Shown here: positions 1 to 6,819 of the stretch, piece after piece
Layout of the letters: every line of letters begins with the position of its first letter
How positions within the stretch are numbered: the stretch's first letter is position 1
Assembly (NCBI GenBank): GCA_012735575.1
Contig: JAAYGY010000068.1
Span: 1 to 57,339, forward strand
Source: Clostridiales bacterium
GTDB taxonomy: Bacteria > Bacillota > Clostridia > Caldicoprobacterales > UBA3941
DNA: 57,339 nt
Reading direction: 5' to 3'
The notes under the pieces: generated by a model
Told to the model about the DNA's origin: nothing
The model's database searches: none
The model's input: only the letters and a program-made list of their open reading frames with translations
Position numbers and translations under genes: made by a program

Positions 1-371
1 AGTACATTGATTGTGAAGATTTTAGTAACCTAGAAGGTTGTGGATTTAACGAACTTTGGATTAATACTGATAATGTCATAGAAAAATATGAATCAGCAAA
101 ACGACAAACTGCTCAGCTGCTCACTTTGGTGGACGATGAAAATGCAAATGATAAAAGTTTATCTGCCAAGATGGATAGATATCTAGAGAGTGCTGCTTTA
201 GTTGTTTCTAGCAAATACGGATCTCTTAATGACGTGTTTGAGGTTTTGCGCAACCACAGGATCAGACATGACTATATTAATAGAATAAGGGAAGATGAAA
301 AATATCTATTAGCTGAGTATATAGAAACCTTGCTAGAGCTAGATGATAAAGATAAAAAACTGGAGAAGTAA
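1..371 (+). CDS. Unrecognised protein, 5' end outside the window
   Basis: The frame is open from position 3 to the TAA at 369-371, so this is the C-terminal 122 residues or so of a longer protein. An internal GTG at 126 could be misread as a start, but the open frame upstream argues against it. The visible part is charged and helix-rich, ends in a lysine/aspartate-rich tail, and shows no membrane segment or motif I recognise. It lies on the left of tRNA-Pro, the side where elements integrating at a tRNA 3' end would sit, so it may belong to an accessory region. That placement is inference only. Confidence 0.55.
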   Translation, partial: YIDCEDFSNLEGCGFNELWINTDNVIEKYESAKRQTAQLLTLVDDENANDKSLSAKMDRYLESAALVVSSKYGSLNDVFEVLRNHRIRHDYINRIREDEKYLLAEYIETLLELDDKDKKLEK

Positions 372-439
372 TAGGTACAAGATTAAATCTAATTACAGGA
401 ATTCTAGATAGAATAAATCGATTAAAGAGAAATACTGCC

Positions 440-619
440 ATGGAAATCATGCTAAAAAATAGTTGTGACAAAGATAACTTCAAAGAGCTTAAAGATGAAC
501 TTCATCCATATACTTTAGATGATCTATTGAACCTTAAAAGATACCACTTACTTAATCTAATCAGATACGAAAAAGGCTGGGCTAAATTTATTACAAAACA
601 ACCTCCGCCTATAAAATAA
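440..619 (+). CDS. Small hypothetical protein, possibly a frameshifted tail of the upstream gene
   Basis: A 59-codon reading frame starts at ATG 440 and ends in TAA at 617-619. The product is lysine-rich with a short helical middle and a proline-rich C-terminus. The ribosome-binding site is weak (an AAGAG about 10 bases upstream). The same frame is open back to about 356, overlapping the end of the preceding gene, but has no standard start codon there. This could be a separate small gene, or the tail of the upstream protein after a frameshift. I do not recognise the family. Confidence 0.35.
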   Translation: MEIMLKNSCDKDNFKELKDELHPYTLDDLLNLKRYHLLNLIRYEKGWAKFITKQPPPIK

Positions 620-708
620 GTTTGTTGCCTGCTTGTTACCTTTATGTTACCTGTAGCCAAAAATTCTGGCGATTTTCAGCGACTTTTTAAGTAGAATAAA
701 ACATAAAG

Positions 709-742
709 AAAAACCGCCTAACCCTAATGGTTAAGCGGTTTT
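709..742 (-). terminator. Terminator of tRNA-Pro, possibly bidirectional
   Basis: The arms AAAACCGC and GCGGTTTT are extended inward by CTAACC and GGTTAA around a five-base loop. The structure starts just past the tRNA 3' end on the minus strand. The A-rich left flank gives a U tract in the minus transcript, and the right arm ends in TTTTC for plus-strand transcripts. Confidence 0.75.
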
Positions 743-745
743 CAC

Positions 746-822
746 TGGTCTGGGTGGAGGGATTTGAACCCCCGACCTCTTGAACCCCATTCAAGCGCGC
801 TACCAAGCTGCGCCACACCCAG
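746..822 (-). tRNA. tRNA-Pro (GGG anticodon)
   Basis: The 77-nt gene reads on the minus strand with acceptor arms CTGGGTG and CACCCAG, discriminator A and an encoded CCA end at 746-748. The anticodon stem CTTGA/TCAAG encloses the seven-base loop ATGGGGT, giving anticodon GGG for proline. The T arm contains GGTTCAAATCC. A promoter lies just upstream on the minus strand and a hairpin terminator follows. No other tRNA is adjacent. Confidence 0.95.
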
Positions 823-842
823 TAGTTTCTGCGACAAATAAT

Positions 843-871
843 ATAATACTACATATCCAAAGAAAAATCAA
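843..871 (-). promoter_or_regulatory. Promoter of tRNA-Pro
   Basis: On the minus strand TTGATT (866-871) is followed after 17 bases by TATTAT (843-848). This places initiation about 14 bases before the tRNA 5' end. It lies back to back with the rplU promoter. Confidence 0.7.
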
Positions 872-893
872 GGGTAATTAAAATATTTTTTGT

Positions 894-922
894 TTGACAA
901 CCTATATATGGTATGATAAAAT
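894..922 (+). promoter_or_regulatory. Promoter of the rplU operon
   Basis: TTGACA (894-899), a 17-base spacer and TAAAAT (917-922) form a near-consensus sigma-A promoter. Initiation is expected near 929, exactly where the L21 leader structure begins. Confidence 0.8.
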
Positions 923-928
923 ATTTTA

Positions 929-1020
929 GTGCGTAGCCGCACGAATATGGTTTAAATCCTTACACAAAATAGCTGTGAGGTACCAATATTCGGCGAGACT
1001 GGTTAGAGGAGGTGCATCGG
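929..1020 (+). ncRNA. Ribosomal protein L21 leader
   Basis: This is the structured 5' untranslated region of rplU. A first hairpin GTGCG/CGCAC (929-942) is followed by a long arm in which GAATATGGT (943-951) pairs with ACCAATATTC (982-991). An inner stem CCTTACAC/TGTGAGG sits inside that arm, and the segment ends in the AGAGGAGGTG ribosome-binding site. Position and shape match the L21 leader family of Firmicutes, which is thought to let L21 control its own operon. Assigned from structure and context, not from a covariance search. Confidence 0.8.
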
Positions 1021-1021
1021 A

Positions 1022-1333
1022 ATGTATGCTATCATAAAAACAGGTGGAAAGCAATACCTTGTTCGTGAAGGTGATGTTATAAGGGTTGAAAAGCTCAATG
1101 CTGAAGAAGGATCTGTAATATCCTTTGATGACGTATTGGCTATAAATGATGATCAAACTTTAAAGGTAGGAACACCTACTTTAGAAGGCTCCAAGGTTGA
1201 GGCAAAGGTCATCAAGCACGGAAAAGGTAAAAAAATTACTGTTTTTAAGTACAAGCCTAAAAAGAACTACAGGAAAAAGCAAGGTCATCGTCAACCTTAT
1301 ACCCAGGTTCAAATTAGCAAAATTATAGGCTAG
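1022..1333 (+). CDS. rplU: Large ribosomal subunit protein bL21
   Basis: L21 binds 23S rRNA in the large ribosomal subunit. The 103-residue product has the normal family length, begins [12 protein letters not shown] and ends with the [12 protein letters not shown] tail typical of bacterial L21. The ATG follows an AGAGGAGGTG site by a few bases. It is the first gene of the L21-Prp-L27 operon, directly behind its own leader RNA and a strong promoter, so autogenous control by L21 is expected. Only 12 bases separate it from prp. Confidence 0.98.
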   Translation: MYAIIKTGGKQYLVREGDVIRVEKLNAEEGSVISFDDVLAINDDQTLKVGTPTLEGSKVEAKVIKHGKGKKITVFKYKPKKNYRKKQGHRQPYTQVQISKIIG

Positions 1334-1345
1334 TTGGGGTTAGAG

Positions 1346-1681
1346 ATGATCCATGTATTAGTATCAAGAGATGATCGGGGAAATATATCCTCGTTGAAGG
1401 TAGAGGGGCATTCCGGATTTGATGTGGCCGGGCAGGATATTGTATGTAGTGCTGTTTCAGCCATAGTCCAGACTGCAGTTATTGGCTTAATGGATGTAGT
1501 AGGAATTGAGCCCATATATCATCAGGAAAATGGTTTAGCCCATTTGGATATACCTCTGGGTCTGCCTGAGGATATAATTAAAGAAATTGGTATTGTACTA
1601 GAAACTATGTTATTAGGACTTAAAAGTATTGAATTGGGATACAGTGAATATATTACAATTCGGGAAAGGAAGGTGGAATAG
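1346..1681 (+). CDS. prp: Ribosomal-processing cysteine protease Prp
   Basis: Prp removes the N-terminal extension of ribosomal protein L27 in Firmicutes and related phyla, a step needed for ribosome assembly. The 111-residue protein carries the family signature, with His22 in EGHSGFD and Cys34 in DIVCSAVSA as the catalytic pair, spaced as in the characterised enzyme. I place the start at ATG 1346, behind GGGGTTAGAG; a TTG at 1334 has no good ribosome-binding site. It sits between rplU and rpmA, and its stop directly precedes the rpmA ATG, suggesting coupled translation with its substrate. Confidence 0.93.
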   Translation: MIHVLVSRDDRGNISSLKVEGHSGFDVAGQDIVCSAVSAIVQTAVIGLMDVVGIEPIYHQENGLAHLDIPLGLPEDIIKEIGIVLETMLLGLKSIELGYSEYITIRERKVE

Positions 1682-1960
1682 ATGTTCAGGATGGATCTTC
1701 AGCTCTTTGCTACAAAGAAGGGAGTAGGTAGCTCTAGAAACGGTCGTGACAGTGAATCTAAACGATTAGGTGTTAAAAGAGCCGATGGACAGTTTGTTCT
1801 AGCAGGAAACATCTTAGTTAGGCAGAGAGGAACCAAACTTCATCCCGGTGTCAATGTAGGTAGAGGTAAAGATGATACCCTATTTGCCTTAGTGGATGGT
1901 ATAGTTAAATTCGAAAGAAAAGGTAGAAATAAAAAGCAGGTTAGTGTTTACGCACAATAA
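1682..1960 (+). CDS. rpmA: Large ribosomal subunit protein bL27 with cleavable N-terminus
   Basis: L27 reaches toward the peptidyl-transferase centre of the large subunit. The 92-residue product begins [10 protein letters not shown] before [16 protein letters not shown] corresponds to the Prp cleavage motif of Firmicutes L27, so mature protein should begin at Thr11. The rest is full length, with the conserved NILVRQRG and [15 protein letters not shown] blocks. It follows prp without a gap and is closed by a hairpin terminator. Confidence 0.98.
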   Translation: MFRMDLQLFATKKGVGSSRNGRDSESKRLGVKRADGQFVLAGNILVRQRGTKLHPGVNVGRGKDDTLFALVDGIVKFERKGRNKKQVSVYAQ

Positions 1961-1996
1961 ACTTGCCTAGTTTTGAATTGGATATTTAAGCTTTTT

Positions 1997-2034
1997 AGGT
2001 CTATTGCATGATGAAATATGTGATAGGCCTTTTT
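1997..2034 (+). terminator. Terminator of the rplU-prp-rpmA operon
   Basis: AGGTCTAT (1997-2004) pairs with ATAGGCCT (2023-2030), with one G-U pair, and is followed by a T run. Confidence 0.7.
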
Positions 2035-2079
2035 CATATTCCTCTATCATTAAGGGAAGAATTATTGATTAGAAAATTA

Positions 2080-2108
2080 TTGAATTATATTAATAGTATT
2101 GGTATAAT
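2080..2108 (+). promoter_or_regulatory. Promoter of obgE-yhbY
   Basis: TTGAAT (2080-2085), 17 bases, then a perfect TATAAT (2103-2108), about 35 bases before the obgE start. Confidence 0.75.
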
Positions 2109-2142
2109 TCAGTAATGATTAAAACAAGGAGTTATGGATTAT

Positions 2143-3417
2143 ATGTTTGTTGATCTAGTTAAGATATATATAAAAGCTGGAGACGGAGGTAATGGTGCCG
2201 TATCCTTCAGACGAGAGAAGTATATACCTGCCGGCGGACCCGATGGAGGGGACGGAGGAGATGGCGGCAATGTTGTCTTTGTTGTTAATACAGGAAAGCA
2301 TACCTTGATGGACTTTAGATATAGGAAACACTTTAAGGCACAGTCTGGTGAAGATGGCCGCGGTAAAAATATGTATGGTAAAAGGGGCGAGGACTTAATA
2401 ATAGAAGTGCCTCCAGGAACCATTATACGGGACGCGGAGACCGATAAGATTCTTGCTGATCTGACAAAGCCTGGTGAACGAAGAATATTGGCATATGGGG
2501 GCAAAGGTGGCAAAGGCAACGCAAAGTTTGCTACTTCCACTAGACAGGCACCTAGATTTGCCAGAGAGGGCCAGAAGGGAGAGGAAAGATGGCTTGTTTT
2601 AGAGCTTAAGTCCATTGCTGATGTGGGATTGATTGGTTTTCCCAATGTGGGCAAATCTACAATTTTATCGGTCCTCACTGAATCCAGGCCAAAGATTGCC
2701 AACTATCATTTTACTACTCTTACCCCAAACTTGGGAGTGGTGAAGACAAGATTTGACAAATCCTTTGTTATGGCTGATATTCCTGGTATCATCGAAGGCG
2801 CCCATCAGGGTGTGGGTCTGGGAATTGATTTTCTCAGGCATATTGAAAGAACCAGGATATTGGTTCATGTATTGGATGCTTCAGGGGTAGAAGGCAGAGA
2901 CCCTGTTGAGGACTTTTATACAATTAACAGGGAATTGGAAACCTTTAGTAAAGAACTGGCTCAAAGGCCTCAGGTAGTAGCGGCAAACAAGATGGATATA
3001 CCTTCTGCCGAGGAGAATATTCGTAGATTGAAAGAGGAGTTGGAAATCAAGGGTATAAAAGTATTTCCAGTGTCAGCAGCTACTGCAAAGGGATTTGATG
3101 AATTGCTTGCAGAGCTGGTAAAAATGTTAGATGAACTGCCTCCCCTGGAGTCCTTTGAAGATGAATTGGATTGGTCTGATGAAGCTTTTGAGGAGGAGAA
3201 GCCTTTTGAAATTGAGATAGTAGATGGTGTATATGTTGTATCTGGACCAGCTATTGACAGGCTTTTAGGTAGTGTAAATTTGGATGATTATGAATCCATG
3301 CAGTATTTCCAAAGGGCCCTTAGGAAACAGGGGATTATAGACGCCTTAAGGGATATGGGTATCGATGATGGGGATACTGTACAGATGAATGATCTAGAAT
3401 TTGATTTTATTGAATAA
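2143..3417 (+). CDS. obgE: GTPase Obg/CgtA
   Basis: Obg is an essential GTPase acting in 50S assembly and stress responses. The 424-residue protein has the glycine-rich Obg fold at residues 1-158, a GTPase domain with GFPNVGKS at 165-172 and DIPGIIEGAH as G3, NKMD as G4, and a C-terminal OCT domain ending at an acidic tail. I start at ATG 2143, which gives the usual MFVDLVKIY N-terminus with AAGGAG 11 bases upstream. ATG 2134 lies only two bases from that site. The stop overlaps the yhbY ribosome-binding site. Confidence 0.97.
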   Translation: MFVDLVKIYIKAGDGGNGAVSFRREKYIPAGGPDGGDGGDGGNVVFVVNTGKHTLMDFRYRKHFKAQSGEDGRGKNMYGKRGEDLIIEVPPGTIIRDAETDKILADLTKPGERRILAYGGKGGKGNAKFATSTRQAPRFAREGQKGEERWLVLELKSIADVGLIGFPNVGKSTILSVLTESRPKIANYHFTTLTPNLGVVKTRFDKSFVMADIPGIIEGAHQGVGLGIDFLRHIERTRILVHVLDASGVEGRDPVEDFYTINRELETFSKELAQRPQVVAANKMDIPSAEENIRRLKEELEIKGIKVFPVSAATAKGFDELLAELVKMLDELPPLESFEDELDWSDEAFEEEKPFEIEIVDGVYVVSGPAIDRLLGSVNLDDYESMQYFQRALRKQGIIDALRDMGIDDGDTVQMNDLEFDFIE

Positions 3418-3430
3418 TAGGAGTGAAATA

Positions 3431-3724
3431 ATGCTTACAAGTAAACAGAGAAGTTATTTAAGAGGTATGGCCAATGGAATAGATAGTATATTTCAGGTGG
3501 GAAAGGGTGGAATTAACCAAAATCTAATAAAGCAGCTGGATGATGCCCTGGAAGCTAGAGAACTTATTAAAGTTAATGTATTGCCCAATGCCGAGGAAGA
3601 TGTAAAGGATATATTCCATAGAATGGCTCAGGAACTTTCCGCTGAGGAAGTACAGGTTATTGGCAATAGGTTTGTAATTTATAGAAAGTCCAAAAAGAAC
3701 CCAAAAATAGAGCTGCCCTATTGA
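3431..3724 (+). CDS. yhbY: YhbY/CRM-domain RNA-binding protein
   Basis: A 97-residue single CRM-domain protein of the YhbY family, which associates with pre-50S particles. The N-terminus LTSKQRSYLRG and the block QVGKGGIN (the GxxG loop that contacts RNA) are characteristic. The start is ATG 3431 behind AGGAGTGAAATA. It is co-transcribed with obgE, 13 bases downstream. Its last 7 bases overlap the 3' end of the convergent minus-strand gene. Confidence 0.93.
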   Translation: MLTSKQRSYLRGMANGIDSIFQVGKGGINQNLIKQLDDALEARELIKVNVLPNAEEDVKDIFHRMAQELSAEEVQVIGNRFVIYRKSKKNPKIELPY

Positions 3725-4614
3725 GCAGCTCTATCAGATGATAGAAGCTGGCTTATAAGACCTAGTACCATAAAGAGGATGGCTAATACAAAATAGTAGG
3801 GGAAGTATGAACGAAACAAAAAGGATGCTCCTAAAAACAGTAGGGAAGAGGCTGCATATTTTTTAAATCTATTGTGCGCAGGTATCTTTTCTTTATCATG
3901 GTTCAGTTTCTTTCTATATTGTCTTATTTTCTGTTGAACCAGATCATCCAGTAGTTCTTCATTAGGTCCCATATTGGCTTGCTCCATAAGGTCTAGTAAA
4001 TCATCAATGTCAAAAAGAGTAATGGGAACATCCAAATCCATATCCTGAATACCATTGCAGGCCTCTTCAAAATAGCCTGATGATATGTAGATGAGACCAC
4101 TGTATCCTCTGGAACGAAAGGAATTGTAGAATGACCAGACTTTTTCATAGGTGTCATGTCCCTTAGGAGGAGTCTGGGAATAGCCAATGGCTACTGGTGC
4201 ACCATTGTATAGAGCTTTTAAATAACCTTTTGCCTGTTCCAGATTGGCTAGTTCCTTTAGACTGGACAGCGCCCTAATAATTTGCCATTCAAACTCTTGT
4301 CTGCTAAGCAGGCTAAGCTTATTAGCCATATACTCCCGGGCTATAAGTCTACGTATGCGATTCCGGTTATTTTTGTAGCTTGATCTTTTTTTTAAGTAAA
4401 GGGCGTAGCCAAGGAGTGCTGTGACCAATAGAGAAACCATAAGGGCTAGCAGAGGAGTTTTGGTTCTGTAAACCAGCCATAGATAAAGAAGGCTAAAAAT
4501 ACCTATAAGGAGGACTAAAAAGTCTATTAGTATTCCTAGGACAGGACGGGGTTTATCTATGTTACCCATATAAAAACTAAAGGTTCGAACTTTATTGGTA
4601 TAGGTTTTAAGCAT
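3718..4614 (-). CDS. Membrane protein with Mrr-like (restriction-endonuclease-fold) domain
   Basis: The 298-residue protein has two N-terminal membrane segments (about residues 27-49 and 54-72), a soluble middle domain (about 100-220) and a hydrophobic C-terminal hairpin (about 258-290). The middle domain resembles the Mrr/PD-(D/E)XK fold: an RQEFEWQIIRAL helix, then SGLIYISSGYFEEA and VPITLFDIDDLLDLM, like the last strands of Mrr proteins. The acidic and lysine residues of a nuclease site are not apparent, so catalysis is doubtful. The start ATG 4614 has GGAGGTG 9 bases upstream; an in-frame ATG at 4647 has none. It sits convergently inside a normally uninterrupted yhbY-nadD block. Function unknown. 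Confidence 0.7.
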   Translation of the reverse strand: MLKTYTNKVRTFSFYMGNIDKPRPVLGILIDFLVLLIGIFSLLYLWLVYRTKTPLLALMVSLLVTALLGYALYLKKRSSYKNNRNRIRRLIAREYMANKLSLLSRQEFEWQIIRALSSLKELANLEQAKGYLKALYNGAPVAIGYSQTPPKGHDTYEKVWSFYNSFRSRGYSGLIYISSGYFEEACNGIQDMDLDVPITLFDIDDLLDLMEQANMGPNEELLDDLVQQKIRQYRKKLNHDKEKIPAHNRFKKYAASSLLFLGASFLFRSYFPYYFVLAILFMVLGLISQLLSSDRAAQ

Positions 4615-4728
4615 AAGAGACAACACCTCCAACACTATTATTGCCATGTTTTAGGAAATTATAATAGTTTTCTAATAATCTTGCCATTAACTAGCAATAA
4701 TTAGCTAGCAATCAAATTTTATGTATGA

Positions 4729-4734
4729 TATAAT
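4729..4734 (+). promoter_or_regulatory. Probable -10 element upstream of nadD
   Basis: A perfect TATAAT lies about 34 bases before the nadD start. I see no convincing -35 hexamer at the right distance. Confidence 0.4.
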
Positions 4735-4767
4735 TTTGCTTAACAAAAATGATTTATAAGGAGAAGG

Positions 4768-5388
4768 TTGCATAAATTGGTAAAAAAACTAGGGATATTT
4801 GGAGGAACCTTTAATCCCATACATATGGGACATTTGATAGTAGCTGAGATGGCTAGGCAGGAATGTGATTTGGAAAAGGTGCTTTTTATACCAGCTGCAA
4901 GCCCTCCCCATAAAAGTGATAAGAGTGTGAGTTGTCCAAACCACCGATTCCGTATGACTGAGCTTGCTATTGAATCTAATCCCTATTTTAAAGCGAGCGA
5001 TATTGAACTAAAAAGAGAAGGCAAAAGTTATACCATAGACACTTTGAAAAATTTGCGTGAGATTTATCCGAAAGAATATGAGTTTTGGATGATAATCGGA
5101 GGAGATTCTCTTATAGAGTTTGACAACTGGAGAAATGCTAAAGGGATAATGGAACTATGCAATTTTGCCGTATATATGAGACCTTATATTTCTATAGACA
5201 AATGCATGGCTCAGGCTGATAAAATCCGTGGACAGGCCAATAGTCGTGTAATATTTGTTCAGGCTCCTATGATAGATATATCTTCGACGGATATTAGACG
5301 CAGAGTTGTACAGGGAAAATCTATACGTTATATGGTACCCGATCCAGTAAGGGAATATATTTTAGAAAAAAGATTATTTATAAATTAA
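4768..5388 (+). CDS. nadD: Nicotinate-nucleotide adenylyltransferase
   Basis: NadD adenylates nicotinate mononucleotide to deamido-NAD in the cytoplasm; nadE later in the window performs the following amidation. The 206-residue product has the nucleotidyltransferase signature GIFGGTFNPIHMGH near the N-terminus and ISSTDIRRR near the C-terminus. Start is TTG 4768 after AAGGAGAAGG; a second TTG at 4777 is also possible. It lies upstream of yqeK and rsfS, as in many Firmicutes, with about 170 bases to yqeK. Confidence 0.93.
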   Translation: MHKLVKKLGIFGGTFNPIHMGHLIVAEMARQECDLEKVLFIPAASPPHKSDKSVSCPNHRFRMTELAIESNPYFKASDIELKREGKSYTIDTLKNLREIYPKEYEFWMIIGGDSLIEFDNWRNAKGIMELCNFAVYMRPYISIDKCMAQADKIRGQANSRVIFVQAPMIDISSTDIRRRVVQGKSIRYMVPDPVREYILEKRLFIN

Positions 5389-5423
5389 TCCGTTGTACTG
5401 GTTCATTTCATATGAATCATAAA

Positions 5424-5452
5424 GGCTATTAAACCTTCACTTATTAATAGCC
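5424..5452 (+). other. Hairpin between nadD and yqeK
   Basis: GGCTATTAA (5424-5432) and TTAATAGCC (5444-5452) form a perfect 9-bp stem. There is no T run behind it, so it is a weak terminator or an RNA-processing structure. Confidence 0.4.
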
Positions 5453-5557
5453 ATTATATAAATAGTGATCTAAAGTAGTAGTGATATAAAGTCCAACTGA
5501 CACAACAAGTTAAGTTAGAAATGATATAGAGGTATTAGGAATAAGTCTTTAAAAGGG

Positions 5558-6151
5558 ATGAGCATTTTAGTGGAAGAGAAAGAGATTTTAATAAAGCTTG
5601 GTCATTTGTTAGATGAAGAGCGTATAGAACACTCTATAGGTGTAAAGGAATGTGCTGCTGAACTGGCTAAAATTTATAATGAAGATGTGAGCAAGGCAGC
5701 CATAGCAGGACTTTTACATGACTGCGCCAAGGGCTTTGATGACCATCAACTTATACAAAAATCAAAAGAATATAATGTGAAGTTGGACCCCATAAGTGTT
5801 CTTCAAAAGGAATTAATCCATGGTCCTTTAGGAGCAAAAATAGCTAAGCATCTTTTTAATATTAAGGATAAGGATATCCTATCAGCAATTGAGTATCATA
5901 CGTATGGTAGAAAGGATATGACTGTATTAGAAAAAATTATATTTCTGGCAGATTTAATTGAACCAGGACGTGACTATCCAGGTGTGGAGAAGCTGCGAGC
6001 TTTAGCGGAAAAGGACCTTGATAGAGCAGTATTGAAAGCTTTAGATAACAATATCATATATATAGTAACCAAAGGGCAGCTTATTCATCCCAATACCATT
6101 GAAGCACGTAATTACATAATCAAGGAGTTATTTTTTGAAAAATATGAATAA
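5558..6151 (+). CDS. yqeK: YqeK-family HD-domain hydrolase
   Basis: YqeK proteins are HD-domain metal-dependent hydrolases; characterised members cleave diadenosine tetraphosphate symmetrically. The 197-residue product shows the first metal ligand in RIEHSIGV, the HD pair in GLLHDCAKG, a histidine in LIHGPLGA and AIEYHTYG, and DLIEPGRDYPG. ATG 5558 abuts an AAAAGGG site, so GTG 5570 is an alternative start with better spacing. It is followed after 9 bases by rsfS. Confidence 0.9.
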   Translation: MSILVEEKEILIKLGHLLDEERIEHSIGVKECAAELAKIYNEDVSKAAIAGLLHDCAKGFDDHQLIQKSKEYNVKLDPISVLQKELIHGPLGAKIAKHLFNIKDKDILSAIEYHTYGRKDMTVLEKIIFLADLIEPGRDYPGVEKLRALAEKDLDRAVLKALDNNIIYIVTKGQLIHPNTIEARNYIIKELFFEKYE

Positions 6152-6163
6152 GGAGGAAATTTG

Positions 6164-6517
6164 TTGCTAGAGAAATCCAAAAAAACAGCTTTAAAGATTG
6201 CTCAGATACTTGAGGACAGAAAGGCCATAGACGTGGTGGTACTGGATATTCATTCACTAACCATTATAGCTGATTATTTTGTTATTGCTAGCGGTGGCTC
6301 TGAAACTCAAGTCAGAGCACTTTATGAAGAGGTTGAAGAGAAGATGAGGCTAGAAGGAATAGAACCGGTTCATAAGGACGGTCATGGCGGAAATCGCTGG
6401 ATAGCACTGGACTATGGCGATGTTATTGTCCACATATTCCATCAGGATGATAGGAGCTTTTATAATCTAGAGCGTTTGTGGGCAGATGGAATTCCATTAT
6501 CTGTTGACAACACTTAA
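6164..6517 (+). CDS. rsfS: Ribosomal silencing factor RsfS
   Basis: RsfS binds L14 on the 50S subunit and blocks subunit joining in slow growth. The 117-residue protein has the YbeB/RsfS blocks ADYFVIASGGSETQV, KDGHGGNRWIALDYGDV and HIFHQDDRSFYNLERLW. Two tandem TTG codons (6161 and 6164) follow AGGAGG; the second has the better spacing of 7 bases. It is co-transcribed with yqeK. The leuS promoter -35 lies inside its last codons. Confidence 0.93.
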   Translation: MLEKSKKTALKIAQILEDRKAIDVVVLDIHSLTIIADYFVIASGGSETQVRALYEEVEEKMRLEGIEPVHKDGHGGNRWIALDYGDVIVHIFHQDDRSFYNLERLWADGIPLSVDNT

Positions 6518-6532
6518 TTGTTGCAATATAAT
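6504..6532 (+). promoter_or_regulatory. Promoter of the T-box-leuS unit
   Basis: A consensus-perfect promoter: TTGACA (6504-6509), 17 bases, TATAAT (6527-6532). The -35 hexamer lies inside the last codons of rsfS. Confidence 0.85.
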
Positions 6533-6569
6533 ATTTTTAATAATTTCTAGCAAAACAGCATTACAGTAG

Positions 6570-6768
6570 GAGTAGTAGGTACTGAGGAATTTTTAGAGAG
6601 TCGATGGTTGGTGCAAATCGATATTTCCGAATGCCGAACTCGCCTGTTAAAAACTGTAAGGGATCATCGCCTTATAGATGAAAGAGTGGATCTATAGGCT
6701 TACTATAGACTCAAGTAGGGTGGTACCGCGGGTTAACCTCTCGTCCCTAACGGAACGAGAGGTTTTTT
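6570..6768 (+). ncRNA. T-box leader of leuS (leucine specifier CUC)
   Basis: T-box RNAs sense uncharged tRNA and antiterminate aminoacyl-tRNA synthetase genes. The stem I region ends in GAACTCGCC, with CTC (6639-6641) as a leucine specifier codon. The T-box core AGGGTGGTACCGCG lies at 6717-6730. The terminator arms AACCTCTCGT (6735-6744) and ACGAGAGGTT (6755-6764) are followed by a T run. Specifier, position and downstream leuS agree. The 5' boundary is approximate. Confidence 0.93.
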
Positions 6769-6819
6769 ATATTTGAGAAAATACAAATGCTATATACTAG
6801 TTTAGTGGGAGGTAATAGT

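Noticed and set aside
629-655. GTTACCT direct repeats near tRNA-Pro as integrase arm sites
   Set aside because: Only two short copies, and no integrase gene is visible in the window.
2139-2702. 187-codon minus-strand frame inside obgE
   Set aside because: It is the antisense of the glycine-rich Obg domain, giving a Pro/Ser-rich product; no start signals.
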